This document shows positions 12,181-21,900 of a stretch of DNA of 64,000 nucleotides, piece after piece. Below the pieces are notes generated by a model. The model did no database searches and was not told the origin of the DNA. It worked only from the letters and a program-made list of their open reading frames with translations. Origin of the DNA: Topomyia yanbarensis (Eukaryota; Arthropoda; Insecta; Diptera; Culicidae); contig NC_080670.1 in NCBI RefSeq assembly GCF_030247195.1, forward strand, positions 211,532,546 through 211,596,545. The letters run 5' to 3'. How positions within the stretch are numbered: position 1 is the stretch's first letter; every line of letters begins with the position of its first letter. Both the position numbers and the translations under genes were made by a program.

Positions 12181-12861
12181 TTTTTAAATGCGAACAACTT
12201 TCGTTTTACTGAATGCAATATTTTGCACTATCTGATCAGGAAGATGTGCAAGACGAGAAAAATGCAAAATTTGCAAGCCAATTTCAGGCGGAGCCGTCAA
12301 AAAAGAGCATCAAAGCGTTATTTGTACAGGTCCCGCCTGTTCTTTTAATATCAGTCGTCACTCACATGTCAAACGAGCGACATGTTAACTGTATTGTCGG
12401 GATGGTACAATAAGCGGTAGACGCTACGCATTTTTGGCAACGTTGGCATTTGTACACGCTCGAATCAAAGTGAATCAATCAAACACGGATAGTTTACAAA
12501 TAGAGATGCCGAGAGTACGTTTCAATCATTCGTTGCTCGAATGCAAAACGAGCAACCTCATGACCTCGTCGTCCGGACGGTACAGCCGTTCGTGTACATG
12601 CTGGGTTTCGGGTCGCAAAGTGGGGAAGCGAGCGCCCGAGATAGACTTTGAACACGGTAGGCAAACGTGTGCAAGTTTTACACAGTTTAAATATATGCGA
12701 GTTGATGCAGCCTATGCGGAAAATCCATAGAGTTTACAATAAGGGTTTTAGCAGTAGTGCTATTGACACAGTTGGACCGTGTGGGGCTTGCACCCGTTTC
12801 CTTGCGGTGTGCAAGGTTTGTCGTGCTCAGTGGTTCGTCTCCAATGAAAAAAAAGTACACG

Positions 12862-13136
12862 CAGAGATGCCATTATGCCAGATTTATTTGGCACATGCAG
12901 AATTTTTTGCAGCTTCCAGACAAAAAGACAAACCTCTCATTCTGCCAGATTGAAATTAATAAATACACAAAAATTATCGTGCAACTAAACTTTAAGAAAA
13001 ATCTATTGATGCACTTTCTGAGAAGAACAAATTTTATGTCAAATGTCGATGGTTTTGATGTCGCATTGAAGTGACAGATTTTGCCGAATATTTTTAGGTG
13101 TACTGCCAGATTTGCTTTGAAATGATGGCAACCTTG
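12862..13136. mobile_element. 275-bp MITE, CAGRGATGCCATTATGCC family, copy 1
   Basis: The left end is CAGAGATGCCATTATGCCAG and the right end, reverse-complemented, is CAAGGTTGCCATCATT, giving imperfect inverted ends. The family's second copy is at 60468-61173. Internal blocks GCAGCTTCCAGACAAAAAG and CTCTCATTCTG(C/T)CAGATT are shared. There is no transposase. The present copy is the uninterrupted one and shows what the second copy looked like before another element landed in it. Confidence 0.8.
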
Positions 13137-13750
13137 TGTATGTGAACGAGTATGAAAATGCGATAGGTTCGGGTGCACACTCGATGATTACCAATGCGGA
13201 TGGGAAATTTGGGTTTGGATTGAGTTCAACAATGCAGGGTGCGACGTGTGTTTCTTGTGAGTTGCGTTGGGATAATGTTTCTGCTTGTGTGCGTTGGGTT
13301 GAAACGGGTGAAATTCTTATGCCAACATGTTTTATGGGTGCCTAAGGGTGATAGGCCTACTGACACAAACGTTTCATATTTCTAATATGCGTGATGCTTT
13401 TTTATCACTCACGCATCTGACAACATGCTTCTGTAGGTGTTTCTGAAGCACGAGCGGACTGAACTGGATATTCGCCTGCTGAAGGGCGGATGTTGGTTGA
13501 AGATTTTGGTGGGTGATGAGATTAAGCTTTTTTTAGAAGATTCAGTTTGTTTCAAAAAGTTGCGAAGCTAATCTTTAGATATTCTTGGTGGTCAACCCAA
13601 GGGTGATGCCATCGAAACAAGATAAAGTACTGTTTGGTTTTTATTGCTATCACAAGTTTTCATTAGTGTTTTTTATCAATCCGGTCCCCCCTTCAGTAGC
13701 GCAATTGTTAGTACAGGAGCTTAGTAAAAGAATTGGAACGGAAAAAAAAA

Positions 13751-13783
13751 GATGGGTGGGTAATGTCTGCGACATAACCGGAG
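13751..13783 (+). repeat. 33-bp hairpin module, copy 2
   Basis: The copy runs GATGGGTGGGTAATGTC-TGC-GACATAACCGGAG. It is followed by GATGTAGAATACAT, similar to the sequence after copy 1. Confidence 0.8.
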
Positions 13784-13894
13784 AGATGTAGAATACATAA
13801 GGAACACGTTCTTCAAATATGTTGATATTCATTGGAATTTTCGGACAAAAGGTGATTTGGGCGAGGAATATTTCAAATTATTCTTTACAAAAAT

Positions 13895-14070
13895 GATGGT
13901 GGTCCTGACAAGGACCGTTTTTGTTGGCGTTGTTGGCCTTGGTGGGGAGATGCGCTGGCTTCGATTTTCGTTGGATGCTTCTGACTTCTTACTATTTCCG
14001 GGCTTAGCTGTTGTCCAGGAGGTGATTCTGACATGATTGGTGTAGGTGTAGGTCGTCAACCGGTTATAAT
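13895..14070 (-). pseudogene. Possible histone H1 tail remnant with histone 3' end
   Basis: On the minus strand a Lys/Ser/Pro-rich frame (AKPGNSKKSEASNENRSQ, then SPPRPTTPTKT) runs directly into a histone-type stem-loop at 13900-13915. The composition resembles the C-terminal tail of histone H1, and the distance to the stem-loop suits a replication-dependent histone gene. Only about 50 residues are readable and no globular winged-helix domain is present, so the H1 reading rests mainly on the stem-loop. The frame lies just downstream of the endonuclease fragment at 14097-14336, on the same strand. Confidence 0.4.
13900..13915 (-). terminator. Histone-type mRNA 3' stem-loop
   Basis: The minus strand reads GGTCCTTGTCAGGACC: a perfect six-pair stem with a four-base loop TGTC. 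The consensus in animal replication-dependent histone mRNAs is GGYYCTTTTCAGRRCC, bound by stem-loop binding protein (SLBP). One loop base differs from the usual TTTC. Confidence 0.65.
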
Positions 14071-14096
14071 TTTTCAAGCGTTGTTTACATTTGAAA

Positions 14097-14336
14097 TTAA
14101 ACCACTGGATCAATTAAAAAAAGTATTGGTCTGTGATATGAAAAGTACGAAATATATCTTCGGGTTTCTGCATTGACGTTTTTGACAAATACAAGATCAA
14201 TGCATGTGCCTGCAAGTGTAGTTGCTTGTGATGGATCAGAGATCAAACGAAGCTTGAAACATTCATTCATAAAATAAACAAATTTCAAATTCTCTTGTTT
14301 TGAAACATCTATGTTGAAGTCGCCTGAAACGACCAT
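14097..14336 (-). pseudogene. Endonuclease (EEP) domain fragment from a transposable element
   Basis: The 79-residue frame contains SGDFNIDV, then TLAGTCIDLVF and YFSYHRPI. These are the late motifs of apurinic-like endonucleases (the GDFN metal site, the T-x-IDLVF strand and the S-x-HRP catalytic His region). Such domains occur in non-LTR retrotransposons and at the C-terminus of Helentron-type rolling-circle transposons. Nothing before GDFN and no reverse transcriptase follows, so it is a fragment. The Tyr in SYHRPI replaces the Asp usually seen in LINE enzymes (SDH). Confidence 0.7.
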
Positions 14337-14377
14337 TGGAACATTCTGATTTCTAGACTAAATATTCTACATTAAAA

Positions 14378-14410
14378 GATGGGTGGGTAATGTCTGCGAC
14401 ATAACTGGAG
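14378..14410 (+). repeat. 33-bp hairpin module, copy 3
   Basis: The copy reads GATGGGTGGGTAATGTC-TGC-GACATAACTGGAG. ATTCTACATTAAAA precedes it. The 50 bases after it, with GACGTTAATCCAAATC, match the sequence after copy 4. Confidence 0.8.
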
Positions 14411-14559
14411 TGTCGTAACTACACTTGTGACGTTAATCCAAATCTAATGATATGCAACGAAATTACGTTTGCATGTGAAATTTTCAAATGATTCGTTATA
14501 ATTATGGTTAAAAATTCTAATTGGGAATTCTTTTCCATCACCAACTATTTTTCTTTTTT

Positions 14560-14770
14560 TCGAATCTACAGCATTCTTTGAAAATATTGTTGAAATGTTA
14601 TTGATGAAAAACTGAAAATGCGTTTGGCAACACTGCTCACTAAATGGATGGTGGGAAGACGCACATTCGTTTTGATTATGCTAGTATTAGTAGCAGGAAA
14701 GAATGAAAAGGAACATAGCCCGAAAACGAGCAAGCGAGAGAGCGATAGTAATTCGTATTCGCTCTACTAA
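14560..14770 (+). promoter_or_regulatory. Histone-promoter-like module, plus orientation
   Basis: This block matches the region upstream of the histone H3 pseudogene (15680-15880, opposite strand). Shared parts are TTTGAAAATATTGTT, TTATGCTAGTATT and GAGAGAGCGATAGTA, with AACGAGC just before the last. It is cut by hairpin module copy 4, with no histone coding sequence after it. Similar shorter versions lie at 14985-15110 (+), 16125-16260 (+) and 16500-16620 (-). Confidence 0.6.
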
Positions 14771-14780
14771 ACTAAAAAAA

Positions 14781-14813
14781 GATGGGTGGGTAATGTCTGT
14801 GACATAACCGGAG
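14781..14813 (+). repeat. 33-bp hairpin module, copy 4
   Basis: The copy reads GATGGGTGGGTAATGTC-TGT-GACATAACCGGAG. It sits 403 bases after copy 3 and leads straight into the first unit of the histone-bearing duplication. Confidence 0.8.
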
Positions 14814-14855
14814 CATCGTGACTTCACTTCGAGACGTTAATTTAAATCTAATGAT

Positions 14856-15128
14856 TTATGCAGTTAATCAAAGGAGGCTGCCAAAAAGTTCGAATAAAAG
14901 CACGCGACTAGTGTACTTTGCACGTTCTATATTTTATCAACACTAGAGAGAATCGAAAAAATAATTCAAAGTGTAATAGCAACATGCAATTGTGGCAACA
15001 CTGGCCATGGGATGGTGGGGAACACGCACATTCGTTTAATTTATGATGTATTAGCAGCAGAAAGGAATGGAAAAGCAGTGCGCGAAAACGAGCGAGGATA
15101 ATTTAAATTCTCTTTCTATCCACATATC
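14856..15128 (+). repeat. Direct repeat unit X, copy 1
   Basis: About 270 bases match 15997-16284 closely: GATTTATGCAGTTAATCAA, GTGTACTTTGCACGTTC, CAATTGTGGCAACACTGGCC and CAGCAGAAAGGAATGGAAAAG. The unit ends in the histone-promoter-like GAAAACGAGCGAG block. Together with the following H3 copy it forms a tandem duplication. Confidence 0.85.
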
Positions 15129-15210
15129 GTATTTCTAACCTACTTGCTGAAAATTGTTAAACACCTCAAATGGATATTTCAGTTTAACTCTTATTAGAAC
15201 ACAATTAATT

Positions 15211-15226
15211 GGTCCTGAAAAGAACC
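15211..15226 (-). terminator. Histone H3 mRNA 3' stem-loop
   Basis: The minus strand reads GGTTCTTTTCAGGACC: six stem pairs (one G-U wobble) around the canonical TTTC loop. It lies about 40 bases past the end of H3 homology, the expected distance for a replication-dependent histone gene. AAACAATAAAC-like sequence flanks it. Confidence 0.85.
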
Positions 15227-15261
15227 GTTTATTGTTTTATTGCGGGAGCATAATTCAGACG

Positions 15262-15640
15262 CACTCCCCGCGACACGGTGAGCCAGTTTAATATATTTGG
15301 CCTGAAAGTTATGCGTTTGGTGCAGTATTTTGCATTCTCGAACAAACCAGGCGCACTATTTTGCATTCTCGAACCAGTAGGCATCGTTGGCTTCTCGGGG
15401 CATCATTACGACTGAGGTTTGTAAGCGTAGCTCGACTTTGCAGTCCTGTACAATCTCACGAACCAGACGCTGGAACGATAGCCTACAGATTAGTTGCCCT
15501 TTAGTTGGGGCGAAATTCTTGCAGGGCGACAGTTCCGATGAGTCACCAGTAGCTGGGGCACTGTTTCCGTCCATCGCCATTGCCAACTGCTTTCCTTCGG
15601 TGGACTGGCTGCTTGCTAGTGCTTGAACGAATACGAATGA
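15262..15640 (-). pseudogene. Histone H3 pseudogene
   Basis: Reading the minus strand, a 101-residue frame contains [40 protein letters not shown] and EANDAYW. These align in order with histone H3 ([46 protein letters not shown]). About four residues are missing near the N-terminal tail and about nine in the alpha-N region. A stop then interrupts it. After a short internal duplication of TTCGAGAATGCAAAATA, a shifted frame resumes with GLFENAK and KRITFRPNI, matching the H3 C-terminus (GLFEDTN, KRVTIMPKDI). The original start codon is lost. A TATA box lies at 15664-15677 (minus strand TTTATATATGAA) and the 3' stem-loop at 15211-15226. H3 would package DNA in nucleosomes; this copy cannot make a normal one. 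Confidence 0.85.
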
Positions 15641-15659
15641 TGAGAAAAACCGACTGACC

Positions 15660-15880
15660 AATATTCATATATAAACACACGAGAAAGCACTACTATCGCT
15701 CTCTCGCTCGTTTTCGTTCCATTCCTGCGCCTTTCCTTTCCGTTCGGCTACCAATACTAGCATAACCAAAACGAATATTCTGTCTTTCCATCGCCTTCAA
15801 TGTAGTGGCCAGTGCTAGCAAACTTGCATGTTCAGTTTTTCAATAACAACATTCAAACAATATTTTCAAAGAATGTTACA
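15660..15880 (-). promoter_or_regulatory. Promoter region of the H3 pseudogene
   Basis: Minus-strand TATA-like TTTATATATG lies close upstream of the H3 frame. Further upstream are GAACGAAAACGAGCGAGAGA and a TTATGCTAGTATTGG block. The same blocks recur in both orientations in the surrounding 2 kb, so this promoter has been copied several times. Confidence 0.6.
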
Positions 15881-15996
15881 GATTTGAAAAGAAGGAAGGA
15901 AAATATTTTCACAAATTTAAATTCTTTTGTGTTATTTGTTAGCGCTGATAAAGGCTATTTAGTTTGCTACTAGCAAGGAGCTGCACAAACAAATCG

Positions 15997-16284
15997 ATTT
16001 ATGCAGTTAATCAACGGAGGCTGCCAAAAAGTTCGAATAAAAGCATGCGACTAGTGTACTTTGCACGTTCTATATTTTATCAATACTGGAGAGGATCGAT
16101 AAAATAATTCAAAGTGTAATAGCAACATGCAATTGTGGCAACACTGGCCATGAGATAGTGGGGGAACATGCACATTCGTTTAAGTTATGATGGTATTAGC
16201 AGCAGAAAGGAATGGAAAAGCAGTGCACGAAAACGAGCGAGAGAGGATAATTTAAATTCTCTTTCTTTCGTTCCACACATCGTA
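15997..16284 (+). repeat. Direct repeat unit X, copy 2
   Basis: This is the second copy of unit X (see 14856-15128), about 1.14 kb downstream and near-identical. It is fused directly to the truncated H3 copy, skipping the histone 3' end. Confidence 0.85.
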
Positions 16285-16295
16285 TTTCTTATATA

Positions 16296-16455
16296 GACGC
16301 TGGAACGATAGCCTACAGATTAGTTGCCCTTTAGTTGGGGCGAAATTCTTGCAGGGCGACAGTTCCGATGAGTCACCAGTAGCTGGGGCACTTTTTCGGA
16401 CCGTCGTCATTGCCAACTGCTTTACTTCGGTGGACTGGCTGCTTGCTAGTACTTG
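16296..16455 (-). pseudogene. Truncated second histone H3 copy
   Basis: The bases are nearly identical to 15462-15622. They cover the block from the N-terminal tail to the FQRLV region. The last third of the gene and its stem-loop are missing because unit X joins inside the coding part. A TATA-like ATTATATAAATA lies upstream on the minus strand at about 16488-16500. Confidence 0.8.
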
Positions 16456-16626
16456 AACGAATACGAATGAGAAAAACCGACCGACAGATATTTATATAAT
16501 CGCGCTAATATGCACTACTATCGCTTTCTCGCTCGTTCTCGTGCCGTGCGTGAGCCTTTCCTTTCCGTCCGGCTTCTAATGGCCTAACCAAAGGAGTATG
16601 CCGTCTTTCCCCCACTAACTGCTCTC

Positions 16627-17000
16627 GTCAAGCAACCAAATACGAATAATCATAAAACAAACATGTAGTGGACCTATATATAAACTTTTCATTATTTTAT
16701 TGTTCGGTTGGTCCACCATTTTGACGGCTCTGTGCGGGATGGGCTGAAAATTTTCACTTTTCCGAGTCGTTTTCGAAAGATTTTTCAAAACACAATTTTT
16801 TGTTATTAGTGCATGTTATACATACTTAAAATTTTAATACAGCATAGAGGAACATATTTTCAACAAATTGGCCTAAAAATCAAATCATTCTGTTAAGTAT
16901 GATAAAAGTTATTAACGTTCAAAATCTGACGCGGTGCCGCAGCCGATATTTTGAAACGGGACCCCTATATTGAAAGCTTAAATGTATTCTACATTAAAAA
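16627..17000 (-). repeat. Right long terminal inverted repeat of the composite element
   Basis: This is the reverse-complement partner of 11552-11970. It carries CAAGCAACCAAATACGAAT, TTGACGGCTCTG, TTAACGTTCAAAATCTGACG and TTTGAAACGGGACCCC in that order. The outer edge carries ATTCTACATTAAAA, the same block that precedes hairpin module copy 3. Confidence 0.8.
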
Positions 17001-18774
17001 TCACACCCCGGTCTTTTGTTTCGAGCTTTAAAACTGGTCTACACTGCCATATTCTTTGTTTAATTATTCGAAAATAGTTTAGAACTGTGTTTTGAATAAG
17101 AGTATTCAGCTCTTACACTCAGGTTCGATAAATTGGGGAAGATAATTTCGAGTAAGGCAACGACCTAAGGACACGTTTTGGTGTGGTTCAGTATCATAAA
17201 ATTTAGGAGGCGCTTTGGGCCCTTTTTGTTGTTATTCAAGTAGTTACTGTTAAAGTAGGTACAACCCTTGTAAACATTGTCCTGGAGAAAATGTTTATTG
17301 CTTTAAAGTACCATAGTACAAATTAGAAGAGAAGAAAAGAATCACATGAATAAAATGGTACTGGGTCATTGTACCCAAAACCGTTAGGCCGTATGTCGTC
17401 TGTCCAAATGCCGCTAAGCCTAAAATTATTTGGCCAAATGGATCATTACTCTAGCCAAAATTGTGGTTAGTAGAGAACCTAGAACCTAGTCTTCGCATAC
17501 GCCAGCAGTGTGCAATCGAGTATTATGCACGACCGCTATCATACAAGGAGACTGGGTGCTGGCGGGTTAAGATCAAACTACCTTAAATACATTCAGTAAT
17601 AAATCTAAATATTTGGAATATTTTAAAATTATTATAGGTGAATATTTATTTTATAATTATTATCGGTGTCTCAAATATTCGAATCTATCCGTTTAGCAGG
17701 GCTATTGAGCAGCGCCATGCAGAATTTTTATCTGCTCCACTCGACTGCATTGTCTGACCGCTCATTTAGAAACCATAAATTGTTCAAAATACAAACAAAA
17801 AGATTTACGCAGTTGATATTATAAATCTTTAGAGTTTATCAATACACAGGCCACTATGCAAAGATTCGTTGGCTCTACCGGGATGGTCGCTGATCATTAG
17901 CCCAAACAGTCATAAGACCGAATGAAGCAAAGCGACTGATAAATAGAGCGGATGGAACACGAATTTAAAAAATTAGTTTGCAACGAAGGATAAATTTTTG
18001 AGATTTTTTTAACTTAAAATAATGTTAGCAAAGTTACGTCATCTTTATAGGTACATATTTGCTGACGTAATGGAATAAATAAATAATATTAACGCCTACT
18101 GTGGCTTCGCAACTTCGTTTCAAATCGGCTGTTGTGTTTGAGTAATCCTGGCAAAAGACCGGATCACAGGTTTGCTTGCAAGGGGCCGCGGCTTCAGAAA
18201 ATATGCTGTTACAGTAATATTAAATTATGATTCTTTAAGATAAATAATATAAGCGGCACACTCTACGTAAGGTGTGCTAACAAAACACTTTATAGAAAAA
18301 AATCATGTGTTTCATGATCTGGAGGAGTGAAACGTTTGTAATTGGCGCAGCTGTCGACAGACAAATTCAATAGCCTATAAATTGCTACATATAGTTTTAA
18401 TTCGACACAGCTGACAAAATAGGCACAAATCCCCGACTACATACGGGGGACGTGCCATTTAAGCCAATATATTCTGATTCCTGGTTTAATTCGACACAGC
18501 TGACAAAATATGTGTATTCTCCAGTCAAGAAAAAAGATTCATCTTATCGAGCTACGTAAAATTATCTCAAGTCGAAAAGGCATGGTAGTGTAGCAGGATA
18601 AGTTTAAAGTCCTCTTTTCCCACTCTATTATACAATCGGCTTCATAGCCATCGGCCTTATATCCGTTCCGTCCAATGACCGTCGACCTAGTGATCAGTGG
18701 CCTCATGACCGAACACATTTCTGTCATCGCTTCTTTGGGCTTTAGCTGTGAAAAAGCCGTGCAAATGCAGTGAT
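17001..18774. other. Unassigned region with a 26-bp direct repeat
   Basis: No gene is seen. TTTAATTCGACACAGCTGAC plus six more bases is repeated exactly at 18396-18421 and 18485-18510. Stretches near 17380-17460, 17870-17940 and 18640-18720 repeat loose CCGNNTGGCC-like words, a decayed low-complexity repeat. Confidence 0.4.
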
Positions 18775-18935
18775 CAGTTTTTAAAAATTGAAAAAAAAAC
18801 CAAATTGTTTAATGAAAATATCAAAATTAATGAGATAAACAAAATGAAAAAAAAAAAATGATAAAATGTATAAAATGACCAAAGTGAACAAAATTAATCA
18901 ATCGATTAAAAAGAATAGAACGAACAAAATTAATT
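18775..18935 (+). repeat. A-rich low-complexity tract
   Basis: The plus strand is dominated by A with scattered AAATGA and AACAAAAT words. It resembles the much longer tract at 57040-59960 and another at 63640-63880. Confidence 0.6.
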
Positions 18936-21900
18936 AGATTCAATAGTCAATTCAATTCTGCGCCATTCTTCTGTGCTGCCGAGTATGCAAACTTCTACTC
19001 TCAAATACACCGAACACCCGATAGTCTGCTCCCTGCAACGCCTATGTCTCGTGGTAGTATAAAGCGAAAGGGAGTACTGGTGATTTATTGAAGTTTTACG
19101 TGCGTTAGTAGGCTACGGGACTTTAGTTGCCTTCGTAAGCAATGGAAAGTCCTATTCACAGCAGCTACACACCTTTTTACCTTGCGGCTAATGACTGGAC
19201 CATCGTTGATCATCCTTCTCGAAAGTTTTGGGCTACTCTTGTAAAAATGAGGCCATACCAAGTGGAAACAGAAAAAAATTGAATAAAGTCACGCTTTTTG
19301 CACTTCAAATCGTGTTTTTATACACTCAGGCTTCATTTTGAAGGTTTAAGCTGAGTTCAGAAAACAAAGCAAGCTGGACATGATGCACGAATGCCGAAGG
19401 AGAAATCAGTCGAAGTGATGTTAAACGAATATACCTACTCAGAGCTGCACAATTCCGCTCAAAATATAAGAAAACACGTGATATTGATAGGTGAACCAAC
19501 TGAACCCTAACTCATGGTACTGAACTTTTAACTATCGACTGCCAATTTTGAAATTGTTCAATTCTACCCTTAATTTCGGTGTGCCTATCGTGCGCAATAC
19601 AGTGGTTCAAATTCAAAAAGAATTAACATCATCACAGATTCATTGATACGTCGCAATTGTAGGTGCAGAGGGTAACCGCAAATCTCGAACATCACCCTGC
19701 GCTACAGCAACGCAGCAAGTTCAAAAAATCAAAGACGAGACAGCGGACAGACGGGTGACAACTTGTCACAGGCGGCGGTTGATATTTTCATTAGACTACT
19801 ACTACGTACTGGCGGCATACCACCCGCATTGCCGAATTTCCCTGCCGCGCCCATTCCATGGAAAATTCCTACCTCCTCCACCCATAAACAAATTCTCACG
19901 TTTATTCCACCGACTTTACCCCACCGACTGGAGCGACGCGGCTGCCAGGAAACATCAGTCGCAGTGAAATAAAACAAGCCGAAAATTATATTTTCATTGC
20001 GAAATAGTTGTGGCTTTGCTTGCGCTAGCTTGCGCTAGCTTGCTTGCTACCAGCGAGAGAGCTGGGAAATGTAAAATGTTGGAAATGTATATTAAAATTG
20101 GAGAAATTAAAATTGTGCAGCGCCGCTGCACTGTGGCCTTTCGCCCGCGCGTACCCGCGCTCCACTTGCTAAACCCGAATTCTGCACGAACCAAGTAGGG
20201 TTGGCTGCCACATGGATCAGTGCGCGCCGAAGAGGGCCAAATCCGCGGTGTTTGAAATTGAAGATTTATCGAAAAAGGTTTTTTGTGGATCTATTATTTA
20301 TGATAACTGTATTTCAATTTGATTTTATTAAATAGTTATACGACACTGGTAAAAATCGAAACGTAATTTCTATTTACTCCGCACACATGAAATGTCAACT
20401 CACGTAATTAACAGTGTACGACGTTAAAGCTTGCATGCAATCCAATTAGCATGCAAGCCTCTTTCTGAATTTGGTTGCTAGAACCGATAGTATGCTGTGA
20501 GATATTAAAACTTCTGTTTACAACAGAAATCAAAAAATGTAAATCAAGTGAAGTGTCAGTATTGCTTTTTATTTGTGACAACCTTAAATAATTTCAAAAC
20601 GAACCTCATGGATTGGAATTTTTTTCGCATCGTATTCATGTGACACAAATAATTGTTATGTTTTCATAAACTTTCAAAAATGTACGTCTAAAATCAACAG
20701 AGCCCCAACGTGCACTGATCCATATCCAAACCGGGCTCGGCAGTCGAGAAGTGTGGGAAAAGCGAGTGCACTGTTTTGCAGTTGCTACTACCTACTACTG
20801 CTGCTGCTGCTGTTGCGGTTCCAAATGCAGTTTTCAAGCACTGGAGTGGTACCCGGTAGAGGAGATCTGGACAGAACAGCAAAGGATAGGTGGTAGGAAA
20901 GGGGATAAAAACAGTAGCAACTCTATATTGGGATCGGAATTACATTCTGCATTTTTGCGCGCTAAATGAATCCACAACGCTACTGCTACTGCTGCTGCAG
21001 GATCAGAACGGAAATGGAATCCGCACTGCGACTACGGATTGTCTACGTTGAGGATCGGAACGAGAGGCAGAACGAAAAAAAAAACGAGGAACGAGGGGTA
21101 GTTGGTTCCCTTTATTTAATTGAATCACTGACTGACTGAGTAACACAAACATGCCAAATTTGTAACCGGGTTGCTGCAGTTTTTCGCCAAATTCTTGTGA
21201 CATAACAATCAACATAACGGGGCAAAAGTGATGCACTGAATGCAAAGCTAACTTTTATATTTCACGTGAATAAAGAGGCGCGGGAACCGTAGAACTGGAA
21301 TTACATTTTCCCAACTAGTCCCGCGTGTATGTTAAAAGGCTCAAATTACGTGCTAAGCTGCAAACCTGTTGCTACCTACTACCATCGACAGCTGCTGCAA
21401 ATTCGGGGTACATAAATGTGACCAGTTCGCCCGCCCCATGCTGTAGTACAAGCGACCGTATCATGTTGCACACAATTTTTCTCATTCTTTAAGATTATTT
21501 ATGTCAGTGTCAGAGGTGCCAATGTATCTTTCGGACCTTACGAACTGGGAAATGTTTACCCATTGTGTCACACTAGGTGGGAAAGGTCTTGAGGTAACAG
21601 CTTCGCAAATGGAGCTCGAAAGTCGGGCTACGTTCCGTTTCGCAACTGGTAACTCGCAAAACAACCGATAGGACTTTGGCTCATATAGACGTCTCAATAT
21701 GAAAGCGCTCACAGTGCACACTAGACTTATGATGCAATCTAGCATGACAATATTAATGGCTTCATGAGTTTACGTCATAGAAACTTTGGGTTTACAGTTT
21801 TTGTAAGCGGTATTATCCATCGATGTAGACATTTTGTCCTGGAGATGAAAGGTGATAGCTCTACTGTGCATCCAACGACCCATTTTAGGAATGCCTGTTT

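Noticed and set aside
15356..15661. H3-like ORF as a functional centromeric H3 variant
   Set aside because: The frame has deletions in the N-terminal and alpha-N regions, an internal duplication, a premature stop, and a C-terminus only in a shifted frame. A second, more truncated copy is next to it.
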